From positions 372,001 to 436,000 of the forward strand of contig NZ_CAMYKO010000004.1 in the NCBI RefSeq assembly GCF_947259025.1: 64,000 nt of DNA, read 5' to 3'. Origin of the DNA: an uncultured Methylophaga sp. GTDB lineage: Bacteria; Pseudomonadota; Gammaproteobacteria; Nitrosococcales; Methylophagaceae. The notes under the pieces were generated by a model. That model was given only the letters and a program-made list of their open reading frames with translations. It was not told the DNA's origin and searched no databases. The position numbers were made by a program, and so were the translations under genes. Shown here piece after piece: positions 43,512-52,444 of this stretch. Position 1 is the stretch's first letter, and every line of letters begins with the position of its first letter.

Positions 43512-44375
43512 ATGAAGTCGATAAAATTGATTTTTAATTCAGTGATTACAGCTTTATTGATGTCGCAGCAGGCGCTTGCAGCGGGCGGCATTGACCTCTC
43601 TGTTATTGAAGAACAAGAGATTGTTCCCACAAAAGCCTTTGAAAAGGAATGTGCCAATGTTCAAGTATCAGGTGTTCATGCCATCTATGAAGCCATTAAT
43701 AATGGTGCAGATGAGACAAGTGACCTGATTATCTCTGTTGAGACTATGCTGAGGACACCGCACAGCATACTGTCCAAACCCAAACAAATCGCAGTTGTCG
43801 ATCCCTTCGACTGCTCAGTCAAAGCCATGAATAGCGGTATTCCTGAAGATAAAGTGTTCATTGATATTTTCAAGCATGAGCCACTTCTGGAGTTTATTTT
43901 CAAGAACTACCTAGGCGAAATAGCGCGTATTCAGAAAAGCGTATCGCTGGATAACCTTCCCTCGGCATACGTGTATCAAAGAGCCTTGAAAAAAGTTGAT
44001 ACCGATGATCATATTGCTGCATCAAAAGCGCTTGGTGTTGAACCATTAATCTGCGGGAAAACTTCTGAAAGCGTTTCTCTTTTATGGTCTGACGTATTTC
44101 TTGCTCTGGATGGAAAGGCGCTTCCCACCACTGAACGTGAGCGCGAGGCTCATTTTTCCCGGCGAAACATCGCAAGGAGAGACGGTGGGCTTTTAATGAG
44201 CACCAACAACTTTCCTGAAGTAAATGGTGTTGTAAAAATCCGTGAGCATAGGCACATCTTTTCCTGCCGTCATGAGCGTGACAACGATCGATTTAGTCGT
44301 GCAAACGAATACCTAGCTAAACATGTGAATGAGTCACTAAAAAAGCTTGGTGCTGACTTCAGGTTTAAGGAGTGA
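43512..44375 (+). CDS. Secreted protein of unknown function, heads the coupling-protein operon
   Basis: 287 aa from the ATG at 43,512, preceded by AAGGAG; the frame is open to a GTG at 43,497. The signal peptide ends about QALAAGG. The mature protein has scattered cysteines (KECAN, PFDCS, LICGK, FSCRH) and no recognised domain. Its position as first gene of the operon with the VirD4-like protein suggests a transfer-related periplasmic role. Confidence 0.7.
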   Translation: MKSIKLIFNSVITALLMSQQALAAGGIDLSVIEEQEIVPTKAFEKECANVQVSGVHAIYEAINNGADETSDLIISVETMLRTPHSILSKPKQIAVVDPFDCSVKAMNSGIPEDKVFIDIFKHEPLLEFIFKNYLGEIARIQKSVSLDNLPSAYVYQRALKKVDTDDHIAASKALGVEPLICGKTSESVSLLWSDVFLALDGKALPTTEREREAHFSRRNIARRDGGLLMSTNNFPEVNGVVKIREHRHIFSCRHERDNDRFSRANEYLAKHVNESLKKLGADFRFKE

Positions 44376-44378
44376 TGT

Positions 44379-44624
44379 ATGCGGTTTGTTAGCGATCTTC
44401 TATCACAGATCATCATCACTCAGGTTGTTTTAGCTTTTTTATGTGTTCAGTTTGAGCTTGAAATGGTGTCTATTTTGGCGCTCCTGAGATTTTCATTTTT
44501 GTACACGATGTTTTTATTTATCTCTGTAGTGCTTGCTGTCTATTTGGCTTTTATCGTACTGAGAACGACTTTAAATGGTAGAGCGGGACAGCGTGTCGCT
44601 AATGAATCAAGGGAGTGGGAGTAA
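44379..44624 (+). CDS. Small two-helix membrane protein
   Basis: 81 aa with two hydrophobic helices (LLSQIIITQVVLAFLCVQF; FLYTMFLFISVVLAVYLAFIVL) and a charged tail. It is 3 bp after the secreted protein gene and overlaps the coupling-protein gene by 10 bp, so it is translated with it. Possibly an accessory of the coupling protein; not recognised. Confidence 0.65.
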   Translation: MRFVSDLLSQIIITQVVLAFLCVQFELEMVSILALLRFSFLYTMFLFISVVLAVYLAFIVLRTTLNGRAGQRVANESREWE

Positions 44625-46669
44625 TGTTTTGGAATATTTTGTATGAAAAGCTCAACACGCTACCGTTTGCTGCAGCCTCTGCCGGAGCTGTTATTGGTCA
44701 TGCTGTAGGCAGCGACCAACTCTATCAGCTTATGCGTTCAGAACATTATGCAGGTGTAATTTCAGGAATACCTACAGCAACTGATGTTATCAGTGCTTTA
44801 AATCCTATCGCCGGCGGGGTTCTAACGTATTGCCTTGCGAGGTCTACGGGGAATATTTTTAATTCTCATAAGGCCAGTTATCTAGCGCTACGACAATATT
44901 TATCATCAAGTGAGTTCTTTACTTATACGCTCCCAGAGTGGCCGGGTCATTCTGGGAATGGCGTTCGACTGGTTATTGGCGAGACTCACTCCGAAGATCC
45001 CTCGGATACAACTTTTTCTGACAATCCTGCGTGGTACACAATCAATGAGCGTGGTTTATATACGGGCATAATCGCTTATGGGGGCGTTGGTGCGGGTAAG
45101 ACTGCTACCTTCATGTACCCCTGTATTGAACAAATGTTTGAGTACAAAAGTAGTGATATTGAAAAGCGGGTAGGCGGCCTGGTGCTGGATGTTAAAGGAG
45201 ATTTCGTTGCTTATGTCGAAGAGCAGGCGATTAAACATGGTCGTGAAGCCAGTCTTCTAAAAATACGCCCTGGAAATGGTGTTAAGTGGAACCCAGTTCA
45301 TGAGCCAAATATGGATGTAAAGGTTCTTACATATAGGCTTCAAGGTATTTACGAGAATATGAATTCTTTTGACGAGGGCGCCAATGCTTGGGTTACCGAT
45401 GAAATGCTAAAACTTCTGGAGTGTGCCATTGGCATTATCCGCGTCTCGGAGGGTTATGTAACCATCAAGGCTGTTCATGAATTTATATTAAAAATCAGCA
45501 GGCCAGCAGCAGAGGAGGATGAGCGAGATATCAGGGATGGGTTGCCTCAAGACCCTAGGGCTCGACTGGATATGATTCGACATAAATATCGAAAACACTG
45601 TAAGAGTGAAGAACTTCGATCTGAACTTGGAGAGGGGGTAACGCCTGCAGCAAAAACCAAGGCCTGGATTGATGATATGAGTCAAAGAGAATTTGATGGT
45701 TACTATGATTATTTCGCTGATGAGTATTTAGGCAAGTCTGAACGAGAGAGAGATATTGCTAAGTCCGCACTCACTAAGATTACACAGCAATTCATGAGTC
45801 CGGTAATGCAGGACACATACTCTCCGGCAGAAGAAGATATAACATTCAAAGGTTTTGATGCCGTAATCGAAGATGGTGACATTGTTGCTTTAGACCTTGG
45901 TTCCACTAATGGTCCAATTGCGGGCGTGCTTGGAATTGCGCTGAAGCTTGCCTTTGAGAAAGCTGCACTTGCAAGGGTTGAGCGAGCCAAAAGAGATCCA
46001 TCTGTCAACACAGATAGAGTTTTAATGCTTGTTTGTGACGAGTATCAGCGGTTTGCATCTGCTGCTGGGAAGAGGTGTCCTGAAGGCGATGATGAGTTCT
46101 TCGCTCAATCCCGACAATCAAAATGCTTTCCCTTGCTCGCAACTCAGCAGCCCTCTTCTTTAATCAACTCGGTTGGCGAGAAAGCGGCGGTGAACATTAT
46201 GAACAACATCAGGACTAGGGTCGTCTTATCTATCTCAGCTGAAGATGATGCTGAAGACATAAGTCGAGGGCTGGGTAAACATGAAGTGAAGAAAAAAAGT
46301 GAGTCTGTTAATGAAAATTTCGATGGCGGGTTTAACCCTTTAACAAGCAAGGTTGAGGGCGGGAGTAGTGGTATGGGCAAGAGTGCCAGCTACAGCACTG
46401 AAAGAGATGTCCAAGTTTACCCTGAGCAGATAAGGGCACTAAGAATGGGTGAGGCTATCATTTCTGTCTTCGATGGTAGTGAGCTGCGCCCACCAAGAAA
46501 AGTCTTTCTTAAAACACACTTTATGCCGGACTTCTTTGAAGATATTTATGACAGCCCAAGGGAAATCCCTTGGAAGGAGCTTTACGAATGGCATTCCCTT
46601 GTAGGTAAGGATAAGTTTGATGCGCAGGCGGAATATAAGTCATTCAATAAAATTAGGTGGGCATTGTAA
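44615..46669 (+). CDS. VirD4/TraG-type type IV coupling protein
   Basis: 684 aa. After an N-terminal membrane region (PFAAASAGAVIGHAV; ISALNPIAGGVLTYCL), Walker A is GGVGAGKTATFMYP (about residue 155) and Walker B is LMLVCDEYQRFAS (about residue 470), followed by TQQPSSLINS. This is the ATPase that links a relaxosome to a mating pore. No VirB4-type or VirB11-type ATPase is found on the element, so it probably docks to a pore from another element. Confidence 0.88.
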   Translation: MGVMFWNILYEKLNTLPFAAASAGAVIGHAVGSDQLYQLMRSEHYAGVISGIPTATDVISALNPIAGGVLTYCLARSTGNIFNSHKASYLALRQYLSSSEFFTYTLPEWPGHSGNGVRLVIGETHSEDPSDTTFSDNPAWYTINERGLYTGIIAYGGVGAGKTATFMYPCIEQMFEYKSSDIEKRVGGLVLDVKGDFVAYVEEQAIKHGREASLLKIRPGNGVKWNPVHEPNMDVKVLTYRLQGIYENMNSFDEGANAWVTDEMLKLLECAIGIIRVSEGYVTIKAVHEFILKISRPAAEEDERDIRDGLPQDPRARLDMIRHKYRKHCKSEELRSELGEGVTPAAKTKAWIDDMSQREFDGYYDYFADEYLGKSERERDIAKSALTKITQQFMSPVMQDTYSPAEEDITFKGFDAVIEDGDIVALDLGSTNGPIAGVLGIALKLAFEKAALARVERAKRDPSVNTDRVLMLVCDEYQRFASAAGKRCPEGDDEFFAQSRQSKCFPLLATQQPSSLINSVGEKAAVNIMNNIRTRVVLSISAEDDAEDISRGLGKHEVKKKSESVNENFDGGFNPLTSKVEGGSSGMGKSASYSTERDVQVYPEQIRALRMGEAIISVFDGSELRPPRKVFLKTHFMPDFFEDIYDSPREIPWKELYEWHSLVGKDKFDAQAEYKSFNKIRWAL

Positions 46670-46851
46670 TGATGATTTCACTACTTCTAAAAGGGGTCAT
46701 TCTTTGTGTGCTGATTTTCGGGGGAATGTATCTAGCCTCAGTAAATGATGCATATGATGGTTTATGGTACCCCACACTCCTAATAGTTTTTGCACTATCA
46801 GTTCTCAGAATGCTTTGGAATGATGTTTTCAAGGGAGGGGGACGTGGTTAG
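46669..46851 (+). CDS. Small membrane protein
   Basis: 60 aa from the ATG at 46,669, which overlaps the coupling-protein stop (TAATG). Two hydrophobic helices (LLLKGVILCVLIFGGMYLA; YPTLLIVFALSVLRML). Not recognised. It overlaps the next gene by 8 bp. Confidence 0.65.
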   Translation: MMISLLLKGVILCVLIFGGMYLASVNDAYDGLWYPTLLIVFALSVLRMLWNDVFKGGGRG

Positions 46852-47410
46852 TAAAGTGATACTTACATTTACTTCGATAGTTTCACTGGTCTTGCTGGTC
46901 TACTACGCCCCGAGTGTAGAGGACAGAGTAACAAGAGCAGAGAATGCAAGAATGGCAACAAATTTTTATGATGCCTTACCATTACTTCTACCATTGGGAA
47001 GCAACCCTATGTTGGGGGTCGATAGGGATTACAAGGCCACCCTCAACAAAAGCCTGAGTGAAAAGATTGGTGACCTGAGAGGTAAAATCCAGGACGAGAC
47101 TGGATTGGAGGTTGGTGTGACCGGAGCTGAGCGAAGAATGAATGGCTTCAGAAAGCTAACCATATTTGATCCTTTCGCTATCGATGGTGACCAAGTCATG
47201 ATTCGCTCCAAAGGAGTTGAGACCAAGGTCACCCTATCAAGAGAGCCTCAAACAGTAACTATTAGAACTGGTGAGTTTTATATAAAGGCTCTGACAGATG
47301 ATGTGGCTGTTGCAATTGTGGTGCAGCATCAAAAAAATCCTTCACTGCAGAAGGTTGTGATAACTCCAGTCATATCGAAAGGTATGTCTGTTGCTGCCAC
47401 CTCACATTAA
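46844..47410 (+). CDS. Unknown membrane-anchored protein
   Basis: 188 aa from a GTG at 46,844, placed right after GGGAGGGG; the open frame extends upstream into the previous gene but this start fits better. An N-terminal helix (VILTFTSIVSLVLLVYY) anchors a soluble domain of mixed strands and helices. No motif recognised. Part of the coupling-protein operon. Confidence 0.62.
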   Translation: MVSKVILTFTSIVSLVLLVYYAPSVEDRVTRAENARMATNFYDALPLLLPLGSNPMLGVDRDYKATLNKSLSEKIGDLRGKIQDETGLEVGVTGAERRMNGFRKLTIFDPFAIDGDQVMIRSKGVETKVTLSREPQTVTIRTGEFYIKALTDDVAVAIVVQHQKNPSLQKVVITPVISKGMSVAATSH

Positions 47411-47423
47411 AAGGCTAATCCTT

Positions 47424-47837
47424 ATGAAACATGTTATAGCAATACTTGCGGCATCCATATGCTATCTGATTCTACAAGTGTCTGGACCTGAGGCAGTTGG
47501 TCTTATGGCAATAGCATTACTTGGTTACACTGCTCTGAAGATTTTGGCTGAGGCACGGCTGCTTCCATCCACTCTTTTGACACTTATGGGGGTTAAAGAC
47601 ACATCTATAACCCTAGAGCGTATACAGGCAAAAAAGAGAGAAAAAAAAGCGTCACAAGGTAAAAGCGGCGATAACGCAAGTGGTGAAAAAGTTGAACGAC
47701 ACACAGAGTCGGAGGGGGTTAAGAAAGCAGCAGAGGTAATTGAAGAAGCGCCCAACCCGTCACAGCGTCTTCGTGAGCTCAAATCAGAGGCCCAGCCTAA
47801 TATGCGTTTCGCACCAAAATGGGGTAAGAGTGAATGA
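47424..47837 (+). CDS. Unknown membrane protein with charged C-terminal tail
   Basis: 137 aa from the ATG at 47,424. Two hydrophobic helices (IAILAASICYLILQV; AVGLMAIALLGYTALKIL) precede a long lysine/glutamate-rich tail (residues about 70-137). Not recognised. It overlaps the next gene by 4 nt. Confidence 0.6.
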   Translation: MKHVIAILAASICYLILQVSGPEAVGLMAIALLGYTALKILAEARLLPSTLLTLMGVKDTSITLERIQAKKREKKASQGKSGDNASGEKVERHTESEGVKKAAEVIEEAPNPSQRLRELKSEAQPNMRFAPKWGKSE

Positions 47838-48268
47838 TTACTAAAAGTGTGCTGATTGCAAAAGCGGAATATTATGTTGCCGGAAACGGATCTCTTCTCT
47901 CTGCTCTGATATTTGGTGCTGTCGCAGCATTTACATACGTGTTGGCCAGCGCTCTTCCAATCTCTATGAGTAATCAGGAAAAGATTGATACAGCGGCGCT
48001 AGATGCTGTAATGATAGGTTTTAGAGAAGATCAAGATGTCCCAGAACATTCGCTGAAAACAAGACTTAGTCCAGCCGCTACAGCGCTAATAAATGAGGGT
48101 ATTGATGAAGTCAAAGAGCAGAGAAAAAGCAGAGTTGAGTCAGATCCCAACTATAAACTCAAACTAAAAGAACCTGAGGCTCTAACTTCGACCGAGCAAG
48201 CACCATCTGTGCTTGCGCCTCAGACCATTAGAAGCTCGGACACTATTAACTCTAATGCCCTGAACTAG
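47834..48268 (+). CDS. Unknown single-helix membrane protein
   Basis: 144 aa. One hydrophobic helix (LLSALIFGAVAAFTYVLASALP, residues about 21-42) and a soluble, charged C-terminal part. Not recognised. Last gene of the rightward operon that begins at 43,512; an inverted repeat (48,284-48,294 with 48,319-48,330) follows and probably ends transcription from both sides. Confidence 0.6.
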   Translation: MITKSVLIAKAEYYVAGNGSLLSALIFGAVAAFTYVLASALPISMSNQEKIDTAALDAVMIGFREDQDVPEHSLKTRLSPAATALINEGIDEVKEQRKSRVESDPNYKLKLKEPEALTSTEQAPSVLAPQTIRSSDTINSNALN

Positions 48269-48321
48269 AGCTGATGGTAATGGGTGGCTAGATATTCTCA
48301 TGATATGTGTGCGATTGGTAT

Positions 48322-48504
48322 CTAGCCATCCTTACTTTGTTCTCCATCCTTCTCAATAATGCGTTTTATAGCTCTTCTATGAGCTTCTAAAAGGCTCATG
48401 CCTATATCAATCATATAATGGCGCAATGGTTTCATGGCTTCTGCATCGTGACGAACAGTAATCCCTACGCTCTCATTTTCATTTTTTTTACTCTCTTTAG
48501 ACAT
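48322..48504 (-). CDS. Small RHH-type regulator, paralogue of 43,194-43,397
   Basis: 60 aa. VGITVRHDAEAMKPLRHYMIDIGMSLLEAHRRAIKRII has the same strand-helix-helix plan and a similar RRAIK end as the protein at 43.2-43.4 kb. It is placed divergent from the 48.6-kb operon, 67 bp from that palindrome. Likely an autoregulator of the shared regulon. Confidence 0.68.
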   Translation of the reverse strand: MSKESKKNENESVGITVRHDAEAMKPLRHYMIDIGMSLLEAHRRAIKRIIEKDGEQSKDG

Positions 48505-48520
48505 TTAGCTTCTCTGTTTT

Positions 48521-48590
48521 GGACAGTTTTTAAATAAAAAACCTTCCCCGCTTAACGTTCTATGGCCAAATGTGCTATTATAATAGCACA
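48521..48590 (+). promoter_or_regulatory. Shared promoter module 2 (48.6-kb operon)
   Basis: Perfect 20-bp palindrome TGTGCTATTATAATAGCACA (48,571-48,590), the longest of the three copies, with TATAAT at its centre. A GGACAG box at 48,521-48,526 lies 52 bp upstream of the common TGCTATT core. The operon start follows at 48,625. Confidence 0.8.
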
Positions 48591-48624
48591 TTCATTGAAA
48601 CAGTGCGGGGTAGGAGTGATTTAT

Positions 48625-49113
48625 ATGAAAATTTTACCAACATTAATGCTGGCCTCTCTAGTTAGTTTCCTAGGGTTTGTTTGCACTATGACGGTTATTG
48701 CTGCGAAAGACCTATATGACTCAGCTCTGCCGCAGGCTTACGTCGAGCAATCTCAACTGTTCAACTCATACGTTAATACGCGGTTTATGGGTGATCTCAC
48801 ACTTGAAAAGTTGATGTCAGCTCATGGAGGAGATCTGCTTCAACCAGGCGGCACACCATGGAATATGTTGCCGGCATCGAAAGACCTAAAGTATGTAACT
48901 AATGGAAAGGTGATCCTTTTGGGGTCAGAGGGCAGTGTTACTGAATCTGCATGCAAGGAAATCCAGCAAGAGTTCAACAAAGACACCTCTGTCTATGAGG
49001 TAAATAATAAGTCAGAGATTGGCAATGTCCTTTACTTTAACCCTCGCAATTCTAGAGGTGGGTGCATGCTTATTAAGGGCTCTGGTGCCTCACCTTATCT
49101 GATTTTGGGTTAA
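48625..49113 (+). CDS. Unknown exported protein
   Basis: 162 aa from the ATG at 48,625 (TAGGAG upstream); the frame is open further upstream but the leader fits here. An N-terminal helix (LPTLMLASLVSFLGFVCTMTVIA) is followed by a soluble domain with two cysteines (ESACKEI; RGGCMLI). The spacing of these cysteines and the VTNGKVILLGSEGSV segment recall type IVb pilin-like C-terminal domains, but there is no prepilin cleavage motif. Function unknown. Confidence 0.55.
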   Translation: MKILPTLMLASLVSFLGFVCTMTVIAAKDLYDSALPQAYVEQSQLFNSYVNTRFMGDLTLEKLMSAHGGDLLQPGGTPWNMLPASKDLKYVTNGKVILLGSEGSVTESACKEIQQEFNKDTSVYEVNNKSEIGNVLYFNPRNSRGGCMLIKGSGASPYLILG

Positions 49114-49135
49114 ACACTTTTACAGGAGAAGAGAC

Positions 49136-49402
49136 ATGACACCAACAGAAATACTTGAAAAGAAGTATGGCCATGAAATCAACTGCATCGCTTTGATAAA
49201 ACCGAACAGCAGTCTAGCTAAGCAGCTTGACCTTAATGATCCAACTTATTGCATATTGGAATATTACCCAGGAATTGCGCCTGTAATTATCAAATGGGGA
49301 GATGGCTCTTTTAACTCTGTTGAGGATGCAAAACATATTGATGATTTGGTCTTACTCACAGACCTTGATCAAGATTGCGTTGATGAAGTGTTCGGTTTTT
49401 AG
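49136..49402 (+). CDS. Unknown small acidic protein
   Basis: 88 aa, not recognised. It is acidic and soluble (GDGSFNSVEDAKHIDDLVLLTDLDQD). It lies 22 bp after the exported protein gene, with AGGAG before its start, and shares its operon. The next 128 bp hold no gene. Confidence 0.6.
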   Translation: MTPTEILEKKYGHEINCIALIKPNSSLAKQLDLNDPTYCILEYYPGIAPVIIKWGDGSFNSVEDAKHIDDLVLLTDLDQDCVDEVFGF

Positions 49403-49530
49403 GAGCCAGTTATTGTGCAACTTAAAAAGCAAACATTGAAGGCAAGTTAGCTAAAGGTGTCCTAGGGAAGGTTGCGGCTTCCCCAGGACGGCAACTCAGT
49501 AAGGACTACGTGTGAAAGGGGTAGCTATTT

Positions 49531-50595
49531 ATGAGTCACGATCAAGATTCTACTACAGCGTCAGATTTAAATACAAAAGAGCAAATCAGTATCGAGTCTG
49601 TGCAGCTCTCTGAAGAAGCACTGGATGAGCATGTAGAAGGGCTGATTAATATCAGATACGAGCCAACAAAAGATGACATTGAGTTGGCCAGCAGGGCAAG
49701 GGAGAAGCCAGTCAAAGACACGCGTGTTCTCGTTGATGATTACATGCGAATCTTGGAAGAAAGAAGCCAGGGCATTATGCGCCACATTCCAAGTGGGTTC
49801 GAAAGTTTAGACGACGAGCCCTGGTTGGAAAATGGAACACTGGTAATTATTGGCGGAAGACCCGCAATGGGTAAAACCGCCTTTGGTCAACAAATAGCTG
49901 AAAACACCTGCTCAGAAGATTCAACAACTCTTTTCTTTTCTCTTGAAATGAATGGTGTTCAAGTTACTGAGCGTTCAGTTTCTCGACGTTCAGGTGTTGA
50001 AATTCCTAAAATTAAAAAATGGGAAGTAACCGAGAAAGACGTAGATGACTTAGTTGCTGCAACTGTCGAGTTCAAGCAATTAAATCTACTGGTTGACCCA
50101 GTCTCAATGTCGATTCAGGAGTTAGTAGCCATAGCTCACAAGGTGAAGGATGGTCTTGAAAGCCGAGAATTACCTCCACTCAAATGTATTGTGATTGATT
50201 ACCTTCAAAATATTGAAGTGCTGGGGCGTGAAAATGCTGAAGAAAAAACGAAGGTTTCTTACGTATCGAGACAGTTGAAATGGTTGGCTAAGGAGCTTGA
50301 TATTCCAGTGGTTGCCCTGTGTCAGTTAAACAGGGCAGTTGAAAGTAGACAGGATAAGCGTCCTAGCCTTTCTGATTTAAAAGAGTCGGGGCAAATTGAG
50401 CAAGACGCTGAAATTATCCTTTTTATTTACAGGGATGAGTATTACAACACCGACTCTGATATGCAGGGAGTCGCTGAGATTATCCGAGCTAAATCAAGAA
50501 ATGGGAGTACCGGGACTACGTATCTGAAGTTTCATGGTAAGACGGCTACGTTTTCGGACATGAATAAGCCGGAGAGTCTGAAATGGGCGGCGTAA
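49531..50595 (+). CDS. DnaB-like replicative helicase (C-terminal domain)
   Basis: 354 aa. The RecA-fold helicase domain is complete: Walker A GGRPAMGKTAFG (about residue 110), FFSLEMN, Walker B VIDYLQNI, and the LCQLNRAVESRQDKRP block with SDLKESGQIEQDA. The N-terminal DnaB domain is replaced by about 90 residues of unrelated sequence. It likely serves replication of the excised element, together with the TrfA-like initiator whose start overlaps its stop. Confidence 0.9.
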   Translation: MSHDQDSTTASDLNTKEQISIESVQLSEEALDEHVEGLINIRYEPTKDDIELASRAREKPVKDTRVLVDDYMRILEERSQGIMRHIPSGFESLDDEPWLENGTLVIIGGRPAMGKTAFGQQIAENTCSEDSTTLFFSLEMNGVQVTERSVSRRSGVEIPKIKKWEVTEKDVDDLVAATVEFKQLNLLVDPVSMSIQELVAIAHKVKDGLESRELPPLKCIVIDYLQNIEVLGRENAEEKTKVSYVSRQLKWLAKELDIPVVALCQLNRAVESRQDKRPSLSDLKESGQIEQDAEIILFIYRDEYYNTDSDMQGVAEIIRAKSRNGSTGTTYLKFHGKTATFSDMNKPESLKWAA

Positions 50596-51482
50596 TGAAT
50601 GAGACAGTATCAGGCAGTCTGTCAGCTTTAACGACACGGCTTAAGCAAAATACTGTAAAAGCCTCAGTGGTGGATGAGGCTGTTGTTGAGGATAGGGCTT
50701 CGAACGACAGTTTTGGTTCTTCAGAGCGTGTTGTGGAGGCTATAAAGCGTTTTCCTGATGAGGTCAGCATTCTACCCACAGAGTTGACTCGGACGGCGCT
50801 TTTCCCTCTAAGGCTCAAGAAGCAAGAAAGGCGTCTCCTAAATAAAACGAAGCTAGCAAGCAGGCAGGATGTAACGCTTGAATATACCGGTATCGAATTG
50901 GACCAGGATGATGCAGATATTTGGCTGGCCTGCATTAGGCTGTCAAATGGTCATGGGTTAGGTGAGCGTGTATATACATCCGCGTCTGCCCTATTAAGAG
51001 AGTCAGGAAGAAAGGGGCGTGGTGGTGACAACATCAAGTTGCTGTTGGAGTCCCTAGATAGACTTTCATCAGCTGATATTAAAGTCACATACAAAAGGAA
51101 CGGACAAGTTCAGGATGCTCATTTATTTCTGCTGAAGAGTGGTGTTAACCACGCAACAAAAGAGATCTATTTTCGTTTAGATCCTGAGGCAGCTGAGCTG
51201 TTCAGGAACGTTGCTTACATTGGCTGGGATGCAAGGTGCAAACTCAAGAGTAGAAAAGCAAAAGCTATTCACTCATATATTTGCGGTCACAAAGCAGGGA
51301 AAAGACACACAGTAAGACTTACAGATCTCATGACATGGCTGGGCCACAAGGGCCGTAAAGCAGACTTCCTTAAGAACTTGGATACAGCTTGCAATGAAAT
51401 CGTCAATGTAAGCGAAATCACCGACCTAGATATAAATAAAAAAGCTGACAGGATCAGTTGGGTGCGCTCACATAATGCTTAA
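50595..51482 (+). CDS. TrfA-like plasmid replication initiator
   Basis: About 295 aa from the ATG at 50,595, which overlaps the helicase stop (TAATG); an in-frame ATG at 50,583 is also possible. The central part (LTRTALFPLRLKKQERRLLNK, QDVTLEYTGIELDQDDADIWLACIRLS) and the winged-helix regions resemble TrfA/RepA initiators of IncP-like replicons. The iterons directly downstream are its probable targets. Confidence 0.8.
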   Translation: MNETVSGSLSALTTRLKQNTVKASVVDEAVVEDRASNDSFGSSERVVEAIKRFPDEVSILPTELTRTALFPLRLKKQERRLLNKTKLASRQDVTLEYTGIELDQDDADIWLACIRLSNGHGLGERVYTSASALLRESGRKGRGGDNIKLLLESLDRLSSADIKVTYKRNGQVQDAHLFLLKSGVNHATKEIYFRLDPEAAELFRNVAYIGWDARCKLKSRKAKAIHSYICGHKAGKRHTVRLTDLMTWLGHKGRKADFLKNLDTACNEIVNVSEITDLDINKKADRISWVRSHNA

Positions 51483-51501
51483 TCAAACAGCAAATCACTA
51501 C

Positions 51502-51580
51502 GCGTCAGTTGGGCGTAAATCTGCGTCAGTTGGGCGTAAGGATGCGTCAGTTGGGCGTAAGGATGCGTCAGTTGGGCGTT
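51502..51580 (+). repeat. Four 21-bp iterons (predicted oriV)
   Basis: GCGTCAGTTGGGCGTAA starts at 51,502, 51,523, 51,544 and 51,565 with a 21-bp period; units 2 and 3 end in GGAT, and the last unit is truncated after GGGCGTT. The array begins 20 bp after the initiator gene. AT-rich DNA and inverted repeats (GCATTGCTATCGCAATGC near 51,707) follow up to 51,833. No gene is seen in this 350-bp stretch; it is a good replication-origin candidate. Confidence 0.82.
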
Positions 51581-51833
51581 TATGGAAGGCGAAAACCGTT
51601 GGTATGCCAGACTTTGCGCGGTGCGCTAAACAAATAAACATGTTTAACAAAAAACATGTTGTTACAGCATACCGCTCTAAGGCGGATATGCTGCAGCCAA
51701 CCATTACGCATTGCTATCGCAATGCAACTTCATCTTATGAGAAAAAAAGCGGTCCGCGGCGGAAGACTTTTTTCTTCAGTGGTTTTTGCATTCAGCAATG
51801 AATGCGTAATAGATAGCACAGGGAGATCTATTC

Positions 51834-52280
51834 ATGGCAATTGCAGACAGAGAAGTATTGGAGCTGGAAGTTAATGACTACTTAAGCTCTGTAGCAATGA
51901 AGACACTTATGACATTAGTTGAACGTCAAGACTTAATCTTCAACTCATGCTTACTCAAGAAGATTAGCTCATCTTCCCCAGAGTACGGGCTTATAGCTGA
52001 AGAATCTTTGAGAATGGTCGCGAATCTTGCTATGTGTGTGATGATGGAGAAGTATGGCTCACATAAGCTCTATTGGGCTTATTCGAATCAGGCGCATTTT
52101 GAATTATCACCTCTCCAGGAGATGATGATTTTGCATAATCTTGAGGTATGCGTTAACACAGCTACTTTCGAAACAGCCTACTCTGTAGATCAATCAGGTC
52201 AAGATGCATTTACATGGTTATATCTTGATATTGTCACAGACGCTACTTACAAAAAACCAAATCTTAAGCTGATCGCTTGA
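51834..52280 (+). CDS. Unknown protein
   Basis: 148 aa, not recognised. Predicted soluble and mainly helical (VNDYLSSVAMKTLMTLVERQDLIF, EESLRMVANLAMCVMMEKYG). It follows the iteron region and is separate from the adhesin promoter that lies about 100 bp downstream. Nothing indicates its role. Confidence 0.6.
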   Translation: MAIADREVLELEVNDYLSSVAMKTLMTLVERQDLIFNSCLLKKISSSSPEYGLIAEESLRMVANLAMCVMMEKYGSHKLYWAYSNQAHFELSPLQEMMILHNLEVCVNTATFETAYSVDQSGQDAFTWLYLDIVTDATYKKPNLKLIA

Positions 52281-52331
52281 CACCATAACCCCCCCTGGCA
52301 ATTTTGCCGCGAATTTTACCTTTTCTAATCC

Positions 52332-52398
52332 GGACAGTTTTTTCTTAGGAAAGCGCATTTCCTTCAGCTTTGCAGCCAATAATGCTATTATAATAGCA
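52332..52398 (+). promoter_or_regulatory. Shared promoter module 3 (adhesin gene)
   Basis: Palindrome TGCTATTATAATAGCA (52,383-52,398) with TATAAT at its centre, and a GGACAG box (52,332-52,337, context CCGGACAGTTTTTT) 51 bp upstream. Same layout as at 43.4 and 48.5 kb, but without a divergent regulator gene. The adhesin start is 46 bp after the palindrome. Confidence 0.78.
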
Positions 52399-52444
52399 CG
52401 GCTTGTTAAAGCCATTATCGTTTTTAGCTACGTGTGGAGGGTTT

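Noticed and set aside
51475-51801. Open frame with repeats of VGRKDAS
   Set aside because: The repeats are the translated iterons; the frame overlaps the initiator stop and has no ribosome site.
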